Below are positions 15,828 to 24,366 of a stretch of 64,000 bases of DNA, piece after piece. The position numbers were made by a program, and so were the translations under genes. Position 1 is the stretch's first letter. Each line of letters opens with the position of its first letter. The DNA comes from Flexivirga aerilata (GTDB taxonomy: Bacteria > Actinomycetota > Actinomycetes > Actinomycetales > Dermatophilaceae): contig NZ_JABENB010000001.1 in the NCBI RefSeq assembly GCF_013002715.1, positions 930,001-994,000 on the forward strand, given 5' to 3'. The notes under the pieces are model-generated. The model searched no databases. It was given only the letters and a program-made list of their open reading frames with translations, and was not told the DNA's origin.

Positions 15828-17870
15828 TCAGCCGAACAGCTCGTCCATCGACGGCACCGTGACGGGGGTGGCGGATCTGCTGGCGGCACAGTCAATGTCA
15901 CTGTCGATGCCGATGTCAGTGTCGATGTCGACCGGCGCCGCAGGGCGCGTCACGTCGACCCGGTCGGCGACGGCCAGCACCTCCGGGGTCAGGAAGCGGC
16001 TGGGCTTGGCGAGCACGTGCCGGGCGTGGAAGCTCGTCGGGTGGGTGGGCAGCCGGCCCGGCGAGTAGACGTGCAGGGTGTCGCGGGCGCGGGTCACCGC
16101 GACATAGAACAGTCGCTCCTCCTCGGCGAGGCCCGCGTCGGAGGTCAGCGCCATGTCGGACGGGATGGCCCCGTCGGACGCCCGGATCAGGTGCACCGCC
16201 GACCACTCCAGCCCCTTGGCCGAATGAATGGTCGACAGGGTCAGGTAGTCCTCGTCGAGGTAGGGCTGCTTGGCCCAGTCGCCGGCGACGTTGGCCGGGT
16301 CGATCGTGGCGTCGGCGATGAAGGCGCGCAGATCACTCCCGCCGGCCGCGGACTCCACGAGGCGCTCGATGTCGGCCGACCGGCGTGACCAGTCGGCGTA
16401 GTGCACCCGCAGCAACGGCAGCACCGCGGCGTGACACGCCTCGACCACGGCTGCCGTCGCGTCGGCGGACTGAGCCGTGCGCAACTGGTCCAGGGTCGCG
16501 GCCAGCCCGGGGCGGGCCTTGTCCGAGGCGGTGCGCAATGCCTCGTCATACCTGCCCTCGTCGGTGCCGGATAGGATGCCGGCCAGCGTGCGCGCTCCGG
16601 CCTTGCCGATCGCTCGGTGGCGGGTCAGCAGGCGATACCACGACACCTCGTCGGCGGGGTTGAGCGCGAGCCGGAAAGCGGCGAGCACGTCGCGCACATG
16701 GGCGGTTTCGAGGTATCCGATCCCGCCGTACTTCACGAACGGGATCGAGCGCACCTTGAGCTCGATCTCCAGTTGGTGGGAGTGCGTGCCGGTGCGCATC
16801 AGCACGGCCTGCTCGCGCAGGTCCAGGCCCTCCTGATGCGCGGCGAGCACGGCATCGGCGACCTGCCGCGCCTCGTCGTCGGCGTCCCTGCACCGTATGA
16901 CGCGAGGCCGCTCACCGGCCGCGCCCCGGTCGGCGACCAGTCGCAGCCGCAACTCACCCGGCCGGGCGACGTTGGCCAGGTCGAGCACCGGCTGGGTCGA
17001 GCGGAAGTTGCGCTCCAGCCTCACGAGCGACGCCTTGGGTAGGTCGTCGAGCAGCGACAGCAGGTGCTCCGGGCTCGCGCCGCGGAAGCCGTAGACGGCC
17101 TGCGCGTCGTCGCCGACCACGGTCAGCCCGTCACCGTCCGGCCGCAGGCCGCGCACGATGTCCACCTGCACCCGGTTGACGTCCTGATACTCGTCGACCA
17201 GCACCCAGTCCCAGCGCGCCCGCAGCCGGGGCCCGACCCGCTCGTCGTCGAGCAGCGCACGCCAGTAGAGCAGCAGGTCGTCGAAGTCGAGCAGCCCACG
17301 GGCCCGCTTGCGGGTGCCGTAGTCGCGCAGCAGCCCGGTGATGGCGTCGGCGTGCGGCAGGCACCACGGAAACTGCTCCGCCATCAGCCGGCGGGCGGGC
17401 GTGCCGGTGTTGACCGCCCGCGAGTAGATGTCGGCGATCGACTGCGAGGTCGGCAGCCGGCGCCCGGTGCCGGTGAGGCCGTGCTCCTCCCGGATCAGGT
17501 CGAGCAGGTCGGTGACGTCGCCCGGGTCGAGCACGGTCACGTCGGCCAGGCCGAGGTGCGGGGCGTGCTCGGCCACCAGCCGGTGGGCGACGGCGTGGAA
17601 GGTGCCGCCCCAGAGGCGCCCGGCCGCCTCCGGCCGGGCGCACGCGGCAGCGGCCCGCGTCGTCATCGCGGCCGCGGCCCGGCGGGTGAAGGTCAGCAGC
17701 AGCACCCGCTCCGGCGGGACACCGGCATCGAGAAGCCGGGCCACCCGCGCGGTCAGCGTGCGGGTCTTGCCGGTGCCCGCGCCCGCCGCGACGACCAGCG
17801 GCGTCGCGCCGTGCTCCACCGCCCGGCGCTGCTCGTCGTCGAGGCCGTCCGACCACTCCATCTCAGACAT
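15828..17870 (-). CDS. UvrD/PcrA-type ATP-dependent DNA helicase
   Basis: 680 residues with the SF1A motif series: Q motif region LDDEQRRAVEHG, Walker A VAAGAGTGKTRTLTARVARLL, motif II VLVDEYQDVNRVQ, motif III VVGDDAQAVYGFRG, motif IV LERNFRSTQPVLDLA, motif V LSTIHSAKGLEWSAVHLI, motif VI ERLFYVAVTRARDTLHVY. It is shorter than full UvrD (about 720-780) and lacks an HRDC domain. The acidic C-terminus contains a DIDTDIGIDSDID-type repeat encoded by short DNA repeats at 15893-15943. Start ATG 17870. Likely repair or recombination helicase. Confidence 0.88.
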   Translation of the reverse strand: MSEMEWSDGLDDEQRRAVEHGATPLVVAAGAGTGKTRTLTARVARLLDAGVPPERVLLLTFTRRAAAAMTTRAAAACARPEAAGRLWGGTFHAVAHRLVAEHAPHLGLADVTVLDPGDVTDLLDLIREEHGLTGTGRRLPTSQSIADIYSRAVNTGTPARRLMAEQFPWCLPHADAITGLLRDYGTRKRARGLLDFDDLLLYWRALLDDERVGPRLRARWDWVLVDEYQDVNRVQVDIVRGLRPDGDGLTVVGDDAQAVYGFRGASPEHLLSLLDDLPKASLVRLERNFRSTQPVLDLANVARPGELRLRLVADRGAAGERPRVIRCRDADDEARQVADAVLAAHQEGLDLREQAVLMRTGTHSHQLEIELKVRSIPFVKYGGIGYLETAHVRDVLAAFRLALNPADEVSWYRLLTRHRAIGKAGARTLAGILSGTDEGRYDEALRTASDKARPGLAATLDQLRTAQSADATAAVVEACHAAVLPLLRVHYADWSRRSADIERLVESAAGGSDLRAFIADATIDPANVAGDWAKQPYLDEDYLTLSTIHSAKGLEWSAVHLIRASDGAIPSDMALTSDAGLAEEERLFYVAVTRARDTLHVYSPGRLPTHPTSFHARHVLAKPSRFLTPEVLAVADRVDVTRPAAPVDIDTDIGIDSDIDCAASRSATPVTVPSMDELFG

Positions 17871-17911
17871 GCGTTCGAGGGTAGGTGCGGGCACCGACAG
17901 CCGGTCGAGGG

Positions 17912-18685
17912 CTACTTCCCGGGTGTCGGGGAGACCGTCGGATCCGGCTCGGAGGGCGCTCCGCCGATGAGGTCGTCCCACCGCTTGCGCATCGGATACC
18001 ACCGCTCGTCGAAGGCGTCCGCGCGCCGCGTCGCGTGCTGGATCCGCTTGGCGGAGTAGAACTTTCGCGCCCACGGCGAGTGCGGCCGGGCGAGTCGCAC
18101 GGCGGCATACCAACTGAGCGGAGCGAGGAACATGCCGACCAGCGCGGTCGGATATTTGCCCTTCAGCGCGGTGATCGCCACCAGCACCAGATGTATGACG
18201 AGAGCCGCGGCCACCCCGCCCCGCACGAAGCGGTCGGTGCCGCTCAGTCCGGGCACGCCGACCGGTGACACCCCGGCGACCGCGAGCCCGACGCAGGCCG
18301 CCGACAGCGTCACGACGTTGACCGAGAGCTGCCCCTCCTGCGCCCAATAAACGTCCTGCAGGTGGAAGATCATCGCGAATTCGTCGAGCACCAGGGACGC
18401 ACCGACGCCGACCATCGCCGCGCTCACGTAGTTGAGCGGCGTGCGGCCGTCGGCCCCGATCGCGGTGAAGGCCCCGGCCACGAGCAGCAGCGTGCCGGGC
18501 GTCGAGTGGTGCAGGTGCACCCCGCCGCTGCTGAGGTTGTGGAAGGGCCCCTTGCCGGCGCGGATCAGCCGGGTGATCGTGCGGGTGGTCAGGAAGGTGA
18601 CCACGAACGCGATCAGCGCCAGCAGCAGCGGACCCTTGTGGCCGTGGACGATCTCGTGCGTCCACCAGTGCGCGAACCAGTGCAT
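17912..18685 (-). CDS. Polytopic membrane protein, unknown function
   Basis: 257 residues with six to seven hydrophobic segments (LLLALIAFVVTFLTTR, TPGTLLLVAGAFTAIG, VGVGASLVLDEFAMIF, LSAACVGLAVAGV, VAAALVIHLVLVAITAL, LVGMFLAPLSWYAAV). It contains a His-rich start (MHWFAHWWTHEIVHGHK), and the cytosolic tail is basic and Pro-rich. The family is not recognised; such genes occur next to TetR genes in actinobacteria. Start ATG 18685. 7 bp from the TetR stop at 18693, so the two may be cotranscribed. Confidence 0.6.
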   Translation of the reverse strand: MHWFAHWWTHEIVHGHKGPLLLALIAFVVTFLTTRTITRLIRAGKGPFHNLSSGGVHLHHSTPGTLLLVAGAFTAIGADGRTPLNYVSAAMVGVGASLVLDEFAMIFHLQDVYWAQEGQLSVNVVTLSAACVGLAVAGVSPVGVPGLSGTDRFVRGGVAAALVIHLVLVAITALKGKYPTALVGMFLAPLSWYAAVRLARPHSPWARKFYSAKRIQHATRRADAFDERWYPMRKRWDDLIGGAPSEPDPTVSPTPGK

Positions 18686-18692
18686 CGAGGGC

Positions 18693-19271
18693 CTAGGCGC
18701 CGCGCATCGCGGCCAGCGCGCGGTCGATCGCCGGGCCGAGCGCCAGGGGTCGGGTCTGCAGCGTCTCCTCCCGGGCGGCCTCGACACACGCGGTCACCGC
18801 GCCGACGAGAGCGCGCACCGCGAGCCGGTCGCCGCCGCGCTGTTTGAGGAGCATGTCGGTCACGATGCCCTCGAAGACGTCGCGCCGCGCGAGGTAGGAG
18901 TGCCGCAGCGCCGGCGTGGCCGCGACGATCGAGTCCACGGCCAGGGACTGCTCGCGCTTCTCGGGGTCGGCGTAGTGCTGGATCACCACGTCGTACATCG
19001 CGCGGAGGGAGTCCCAGATCGGTTCGTCCGCCGGCCGCTCCTCGAGCGCGGTGACCATGTCGAGACCGATCAGGTCCCACTTGCCGACGATCACGTCCTC
19101 CTTGGCGTTGTAGTAACGGAAGAACGTGCGGCGTGACATGCCGGCGCCGGCGGCGATCTGGTCGACGGTGGTGTTCTCGTAGCCGTCGCGCAAGAAGAGC
19201 TCCAGCGCGACCGCGGTCAGATCGCGCCGGATCGCAATGCGCTTGCGCTCCTTCAGGCTCAGATCGGGCAC
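18693..19271 (-). CDS. TetR-family transcriptional regulator
   Basis: 192 residues from GTG 19271 (an ATG at 19304 is in frame but lies next to the operator). The helix-turn-helix is DLTAVALELFLRDGYENTTV, DQIAAGAGMSRRTFFRYYNA, KEDVIVGKW. The C-terminal ligand/dimer region is helical (SLRAMYDVVIQHYADPEKRE). It is divergent from an alpha/beta hydrolase gene and a 30-bp inverted repeat lies between the two, so it probably represses itself and the hydrolase. Confidence 0.85.
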   Translation of the reverse strand: MPDLSLKERKRIAIRRDLTAVALELFLRDGYENTTVDQIAAGAGMSRRTFFRYYNAKEDVIVGKWDLIGLDMVTALEERPADEPIWDSLRAMYDVVIQHYADPEKREQSLAVDSIVAATPALRHSYLARRDVFEGIVTDMLLKQRGGDRLAVRALVGAVTACVEAAREETLQTRPLALGPAIDRALAAMRGA

Positions 19272-19308
19272 TCGCAGATTATGTCGCAACCGGCTGCAGG
19301 ACATCGAT

Positions 19309-19338
19309 GTATGGCATTGAGTGCCAAAAATGCCATAC
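19309..19338. promoter_or_regulatory. Operator: perfect 10-bp inverted repeat between TetR and hydrolase genes
   Basis: GTATGGCATT and AATGCCATAC are exact reverse complements separated by 10 nt. A further TGGCA/TGCCA pair (19312-19316 with 19322-19326) nests inside, giving three half-sites on one face. The site sits in the 105-bp divergent intergenic region (19272-19376), the usual place for a TetR operator. Confidence 0.7.
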
Positions 19339-19376
19339 AGTGAACGAAAGCCGTCTCATCCAGCCCGGAGCACCCG

Positions 19377-20336
19377 ATGACCACCCGCCGCTATTACCGC
19401 GACGAGCGCGCCTGGCGCGACCAGCAACAGTTCCTGCCCGAGCGGCTGCGCCTCACCGACGAGACCGCACCGGAGGAGGACCACTGGGACTGGTGGGGAC
19501 ACCAGATCCACCTCGACCGCTATCGCAACCCCGGCGCGCCCGCGCGTGTCGTGCTGCACCACGGCGTCGGCACCAACGGCCGGCAGCTGTCGCTCATCCT
19601 CGGCCGCCCGCTCGCCGAGCGGGGGTATGACGTGGTCGCGCCCGACAACCTCGGCTACGGCATGACGACGGTCGCGAAGGGGCGCACCCCGTCATACGAC
19701 GACTGGGTGCAGCTGATGGTCGACCTGCTGGAGGCGGAGAACACCCGCGACCCCAAGCCGACGGTCTTCTACGGGCTGAGCGCCGGCGGCATGCTCGGCT
19801 ACCACGTCGCGGCGGCCGCGCCCGAGGGCACGCTGCGCGGCATCGTCGGGATGACCTTCCTCGACCAGCGCTTCCAGCAGGTGCGCGACCAGACCGCGCA
19901 CGACGTCGCGAGCGCCCGGCTCGGCGTGCCGCTGCTGCGTATGACGGCACGCACGCCCCTCGCGGTGATGAAGTATCCGATGACGCTCGCCTCGAAGATG
20001 ACCGCCCTGGTCAACGACCGCAGAGCGCTGAAAATCTTTCTGCGAGACCGTAGTTCGGCGGGCAACTGGGTCAGTGTGAAGTTTCTCGCCAGCTACCTCG
20101 ACTACCAGCCCGCGGTCGAGCCGGCCGCCTTCGACGCGTGCCCGATCCTGCTGACCCAGCCGGAGCTCGACCGCTGGTCCCCGCGCGAGCTCAGCATGCC
20201 GGTGCTGTCGCGGGTCACCAGGGTCGCGGTCGACGAGGTGACGCTGCCCGGTGCCGGGCACTACCCGCTGGAGGACGCCGGGCTGCGCGAGCTGGTGAAC
20301 GCCGTCGACGACTTCGTGCAGGTGGTGCGCGGCTGA
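19377..20336 (+). CDS. Alpha/beta hydrolase
   Basis: 319 residues. The oxyanion region VVLHHGVGTNGR, nucleophile elbow VFYGLSAGGMLGYH (Ser in G-x-S-x-G), and catalytic His in LPGAGHYPLEDAG are present. The fold is serine-hydrolase type, likely an esterase or lipase for a hydrophobic small ester. It is divergent from a TetR gene, which probably senses a related compound. Followed by a strong hairpin terminator. Confidence 0.85.
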   Translation: MTTRRYYRDERAWRDQQQFLPERLRLTDETAPEEDHWDWWGHQIHLDRYRNPGAPARVVLHHGVGTNGRQLSLILGRPLAERGYDVVAPDNLGYGMTTVAKGRTPSYDDWVQLMVDLLEAENTRDPKPTVFYGLSAGGMLGYHVAAAAPEGTLRGIVGMTFLDQRFQQVRDQTAHDVASARLGVPLLRMTARTPLAVMKYPMTLASKMTALVNDRRALKIFLRDRSSAGNWVSVKFLASYLDYQPAVEPAAFDACPILLTQPELDRWSPRELSMPVLSRVTRVAVDEVTLPGAGHYPLEDAGLRELVNAVDDFVQVVRG

Positions 20337-20393
20337 GCGGCGCTCGCGACCGGCTGCACCTACCCACCGCCACGACATCGACAGGCCCACCTA

Positions 20394-20445
20394 CGCACCG
20401 AGGGGACCACCAATCCTGGGTCGGATCAGTGGTCCCCTCGGTGCG
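20394..20445. terminator. Bidirectional hairpin terminator, 17-bp perfect stem
   Basis: Arms 20394-20410 and 20429-20445 are perfect reverse complements with an 18-nt loop. It lies between the convergent hydrolase (stop 20336) and antitoxin-like gene (stop 20473). Confidence 0.8.
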
Positions 20446-20472
20446 GATGTGTGCCGCTCGATCAGGGCTCAA

Positions 20473-20850
20473 TCAGGGCGTGGGCGGCACCTGTCCCGGC
20501 GGGGTCTGCGGCGGCGTCTCACCGGCCGGCGGGGTCGGGGGCACCTGCCCGCCGGGCGTGCCCGCGGGCGGCGTCTGCCCGCCCGGCGCCTGACTGCCCG
20601 GCACCTGACCGCCGGGGGTGGTGCCACCGGGTGCCTGGTCGGCGAGCTTGTCGGCGCCCTTCAGCGCGGCGTCCTTGGCCTTGTTGATCTTGTCGGAGTA
20701 CTTGTGCGACGTCTTGTCGTCGATCGTCGAGGCGAGCTTGCCCAGCGCCCCACGGATCTTGTCGCGGTTGTCGTGGGCGAGCTTGCCGGCCTTCTCCTTG
20801 GCCTGCTGGGCGGCGTCTCCGGCCTTCTTGAACTGGTCGTTGTTTGCCAC
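20473..20850 (-). CDS. Rv0909-type antitoxin-like helical protein with Pro/Gly repeat tail
   Basis: 125 residues (GTG 20850; AAGGAG 8 nt upstream). Residues 1-75 are Lys/Asp/Ala-rich amphipathic helices with FKKAGDAAQQAKEKAG and KYSDKINKAKDAALKGADKL, the pattern of the MT0933/Rv0909 'antitoxin' family. Residues 76-125 are a low-complexity tail of P-G-G-Q-V/T-P repeats, encoded by DNA repeats (20479-20625). No toxin gene is adjacent, so an antitoxin role is unsupported; it may be a small stress protein. Confidence 0.6.
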   Translation of the reverse strand: MANNDQFKKAGDAAQQAKEKAGKLAHDNRDKIRGALGKLASTIDDKTSHKYSDKINKAKDAALKGADKLADQAPGGTTPGGQVPGSQAPGGQTPPAGTPGGQVPPTPPAGETPPQTPPGQVPPTP

Positions 20851-20976
20851 GTTCGGGCTCCTTCCCGGGTGTCCTTATAACGACCCAGCGTATGACGCGG
20901 CGCAATGGTGCCCGCTCTTCGCGCGTGTCGGATCCGGACGGGAAATCCTGTCCGACCCAGGCAATAGGGTCGGGCC

Positions 20977-23900
20977 GTGGCCCTGATCCTGCACCGAGCG
21001 GAGCGCACCGGCCCGCTCGCCGACGGGCTGGGGCGGCTGCTTGCGCGGCCGCTGCCCGACCCGTTCGAGCAGGAGCTGGTCATCGTGCCGACCCGCGGCG
21101 TCGAGCGGTGGCTCACCCAGCGTCTCTCGCACCAGCTCGGCGCCGCCGACGGGCGGGACGACGGGGTCTGCGCGGGCGTGCGCTTCGTCGCGCCGCACTC
21201 GCTGGTCGCGCTGCTCACCGGCCGCGACCGCGACGACCCGTGGCACCCCGACCGGCTGGTCTGGCCGCTGCTCGAGGTGATCGACGCCCACCTCGACGAG
21301 CCGTGGTGCGCCACCCTCGCCGCGCACCTCGGCCACGGCGGCACCGGCGCGGACGCCGAGCACCGGGTCGGCCGGCGCTATGCGGTGGCGCGGCGCATCG
21401 CCGGGCTCTTCGCCTCCTACGCCACCCAACGCCCGGCCGTGCTCGCCGACTGGCGCGCCGGCCGGATCACCGACGGCTACGACGCCGACCTCGACCCCGA
21501 CCTGGTCTGGCAGGCGCACCTGTGGCGCCGGCTGCTCGACCACGTCGACGAGCCGCCACCGGACGAGCGGCACGCCGCCGCCCTCGCCGCACTCCGCGCC
21601 GGCGACGACCCGACCCCGCGGCACGAGCTGCCCTCCCGGCTGTCGATGTTCGGCCACACCCGGCTGCCCGCGACCGAGCTGGAGCTGCTGGCCGCGCTCG
21701 GCGCGCGCCGGGAGGTGCACCTCTGGCTCCCGCAGCCGTCCGCGGTGCTCTGGGAGCAACTGCGGGCTGCGGGGATGCGCGGCGTCATACCCCGGGCCGA
21801 CGATCGCAGCGCCACGCTCGCCCGGCATCCGTTGCTGGCCTCACTCGGCCGGGATGCGCGGGAGTTGCAACGCACGCTGCCCGACGCCGAGGAGGCCGCG
21901 CCCGAGCGTGCCGGCCCGCCGGAGGGGTCGACTAACCTCGGGCGGTTGCAGGCCGACCTGCGCGCCAACCGTGCGCCGGACGCCGCCGAGCGGGCCCGGC
22001 GGGCCATCGCGCCCGACGACCGCTCGGTGCAGGTGCACGCCTGCCACGGTCCAGCGCGTCAGGTCGAGGTGCTGCGCGAGGTCCTCGTCGGTCTCCTGCA
22101 GGACGACTCGACGCTCGAGCCGCGCGACATCCTCGTGATGTGTCCCGACGTCGAGGCCTACACCCCGCTCTTCCAGGCGGCCTTCGGGCTCTCGGCGTCC
22201 GGTGACGAGGCGCCGAGCGCGGGCCATCCAGCGCATCAGCTGCGCGTCAAGCTCGCCGACCGGGCGCCCGCGACGACCAACCCGTTGCTCGAAATCGCCA
22301 CTGCCCTGGTCGATTTCACGTCCGGGCGAGTCACCGCGAGCGACGTGCGGTCGCTGATCGCGCTCGATGCCGTACGCCGCAGGTTCCGCTTCGACGACGA
22401 CGAGCTGGAGCGCATCGCGACCTGGGTGCAGGAGGCCGAGATCCGCTGGGGGCTGGACGCCGGGCATCGGGGGCGCTTCGCGTTGCAGCACGTCGGGCAG
22501 AACACCTGGCGCTTCGGACTCGACCGGATGCTGCTCGGCGTGACGACCGACGCCGGGCACGGCGTGACCCTCGGCGACGCGCTGCCGCTGGACGACGTCT
22601 CGAGCGGCGACATCGACCTGGTCGGCAGACTCGCCGAGCTCGTCGACCGGCTGGACGCCACGGTGACCGCTCTCGGCGCCGCCACGACCGTGCCCGCCTG
22701 GACGACCGCGCTGGTCGAGGGTGTTGGCGCACTGACCGAGGTGAGCCGCGAAGATGCCTGGCAGCAGGCGCAATTCGACAGTGAGCTCGCAGCGGTCCGC
22801 GACCTGGCCGCCGACGACACCACGCTGCGGCTGAGCGACATCCGGCACCTGCTGCGGGCGCAGTCGCGCACCCGCGCGACCCGGTCCAACTTCCGCACCG
22901 GCACGCTGACCGTCTGCACCATGATGCCGATGCGGTCCGTGCCGCACCGGGTGATCGCGCTCGTCGGACTCGACGACGGCGTCTTCCCGCGGCTCGGCGC
23001 GGTCGACGGCGACGACGTCCTCGCGCGTCACCCGCTCACCGGCGAACGCGACGTGCGCAGCGAGGACCGGCAGCTGCTGCTCGACGCCGTGCTCGCGGCG
23101 CAGGACCAGCTGATCGTCACCTACTCCGGCGCCGGCGAACACACCGGCGCCCCGAAACCGCCGGCCGCCCCGCTCGGCGAACTCATCGACGCGGTCCGGG
23201 CGACCGCGACGTTCCCGCCGGACCGCGACGTCGTGACGCGGCACCCGCTGCAGCCCTTCGACCCGCGCAACCTGACCCCCGGCGCGCTCGGTGCGCCTCA
23301 GGCGTTCAGCTTCGACCGGCCCGCGCTCGCCGGTGCGCGCGCGGCCCGCGGGCCGCGTCGCGAGCGTGGCCCGCTGCTCACCGCGGAGCTCCCGCAGCTG
23401 TCCGGCGACCAGCTCGAGCTCTCCGAACTGGTCGGCTTCTTCGCAGACCCGGCAAGGCATTTCGTGCGTCGCAGGCTGGACGTGGCGCTGCCCTTCGAGC
23501 AGGACGAGCCCGGCGACGCGATGCCTATCGAGCTCGACGGGCTCGGCAAGTGGCAGATCGGCGACCGTGCCCTGCGCGAGTCGCTGGCGGGAGCCACTCC
23601 GGACCAGGTCGCGCGCATGGAGCAGCTGCGTGGCGCCATACCTCCGGGGGAGCTGGGGCGCGGCATCGTCACCGACGTGATCGACAGCGTGCGCCAGGTG
23701 CGCGGGCAGGCGGTGCCGCTGCTGCAGCAGGAGGCGACCAGCATCGACCTCGATCTCGTGCTGCCCGACGGTCGCCAGCTCACCGGCACGATCACCGACT
23801 TGCACGGCGATCACCAGGTGGCCGTGACGTTTTCGACGCTGCGGGCCAAACAACGGCTCGCCTCCTGGCTGCGACTGGTCTCTCTGGCGGCCGCCGTGCC

Positions 23901-24366
23901 GGACCGTCCGTGGCAGGCGGCGACTGTCGGTTTCGTGAAGCCGTCCTACCGGCCGAAGGTGCCGGGCGGCTATCTCGCCGGCCCGCTCGACCAGCAGGCC
24001 GCGCTGAGCGTCCTCACGCAGCTGGTCGACGTCTACGACCGCGGCATGCGCACGCCGATCCCGTTGCCGTTGCGGACGTCGCTGTCCTATGCCGAGAAGC
24101 TGCGCCGGTCGCCGGACAAGACGGTGACCGCGGCCGCTGCCGCCCGACGTGACTGGGAATCCTCGGGATTCGGCGAGCGCCGCATCGCGGGCGAGCAGGA
24201 GGACGAGGCGCAGGTGTTGGTCCGCGGCGGGGTCGTCGACTTCGAGCAACTCCAGGCGGAGCGGCCGCTGCCCGAGGAAGCCTGGAACGCCGCCACCAGC
24301 CGGCTCGGGCAGTACGCCCTGCGGGTCTGGGTGCCGCTGCTCGACGGGCAGCGGGTGGTGACCTGA
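20977..24366 (+). CDS. recC: Exodeoxyribonuclease V gamma subunit RecC
   Basis: 1129 residues, GTG start. RecC hallmarks: IVPTRGVERWLTQRLSHQLG near residue 30, MFGHTRLPATELELL, DILVMCPDVEAYTPLFQAAF, TVCTMMPMRSVPHRVIALVG and LDDGVFPRLG, then ELSELVGFFADPARHFVRRR as the nuclease-like C-terminal part. RecC has inactive helicase/nuclease folds and in E. coli scans for Chi. A TAGGGT hexamer sits 6 nt before GTG, a leaderless-like promoter geometry. The stop overlaps recB by one base. First gene of recCBD. Confidence 0.93.
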   Translation: MALILHRAERTGPLADGLGRLLARPLPDPFEQELVIVPTRGVERWLTQRLSHQLGAADGRDDGVCAGVRFVAPHSLVALLTGRDRDDPWHPDRLVWPLLEVIDAHLDEPWCATLAAHLGHGGTGADAEHRVGRRYAVARRIAGLFASYATQRPAVLADWRAGRITDGYDADLDPDLVWQAHLWRRLLDHVDEPPPDERHAAALAALRAGDDPTPRHELPSRLSMFGHTRLPATELELLAALGARREVHLWLPQPSAVLWEQLRAAGMRGVIPRADDRSATLARHPLLASLGRDARELQRTLPDAEEAAPERAGPPEGSTNLGRLQADLRANRAPDAAERARRAIAPDDRSVQVHACHGPARQVEVLREVLVGLLQDDSTLEPRDILVMCPDVEAYTPLFQAAFGLSASGDEAPSAGHPAHQLRVKLADRAPATTNPLLEIATALVDFTSGRVTASDVRSLIALDAVRRRFRFDDDELERIATWVQEAEIRWGLDAGHRGRFALQHVGQNTWRFGLDRMLLGVTTDAGHGVTLGDALPLDDVSSGDIDLVGRLAELVDRLDATVTALGAATTVPAWTTALVEGVGALTEVSREDAWQQAQFDSELAAVRDLAADDTTLRLSDIRHLLRAQSRTRATRSNFRTGTLTVCTMMPMRSVPHRVIALVGLDDGVFPRLGAVDGDDVLARHPLTGERDVRSEDRQLLLDAVLAAQDQLIVTYSGAGEHTGAPKPPAAPLGELIDAVRATATFPPDRDVVTRHPLQPFDPRNLTPGALGAPQAFSFDRPALAGARAARGPRRERGPLLTAELPQLSGDQLELSELVGFFADPARHFVRRRLDVALPFEQDEPGDAMPIELDGLGKWQIGDRALRESLAGATPDQVARMEQLRGAIPPGELGRGIVTDVIDSVRQVRGQAVPLLQQEATSIDLDLVLPDGRQLTGTITDLHGDHQVAVTFSTLRAKQRLASWLRLVSLAAAVPDRPWQAATVGFVKPSYRPKVPGGYLAGPLDQQAALSVLTQLVDVYDRGMRTPIPLPLRTSLSYAEKLRRSPDKTVTAAAAARRDWESSGFGERRIAGEQEDEAQVLVRGGVVDFEQLQAERPLPEEAWNAATSRLGQYALRVWVPLLDGQRVVT

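Noticed and set aside
17871..18665. N-terminal 265-residue extension of the helicase frame
   Set aside because: It is out of frame with the membrane protein coding for 17912-18685 and lacks helicase-like sequence; ATG 17870 is the plausible start.
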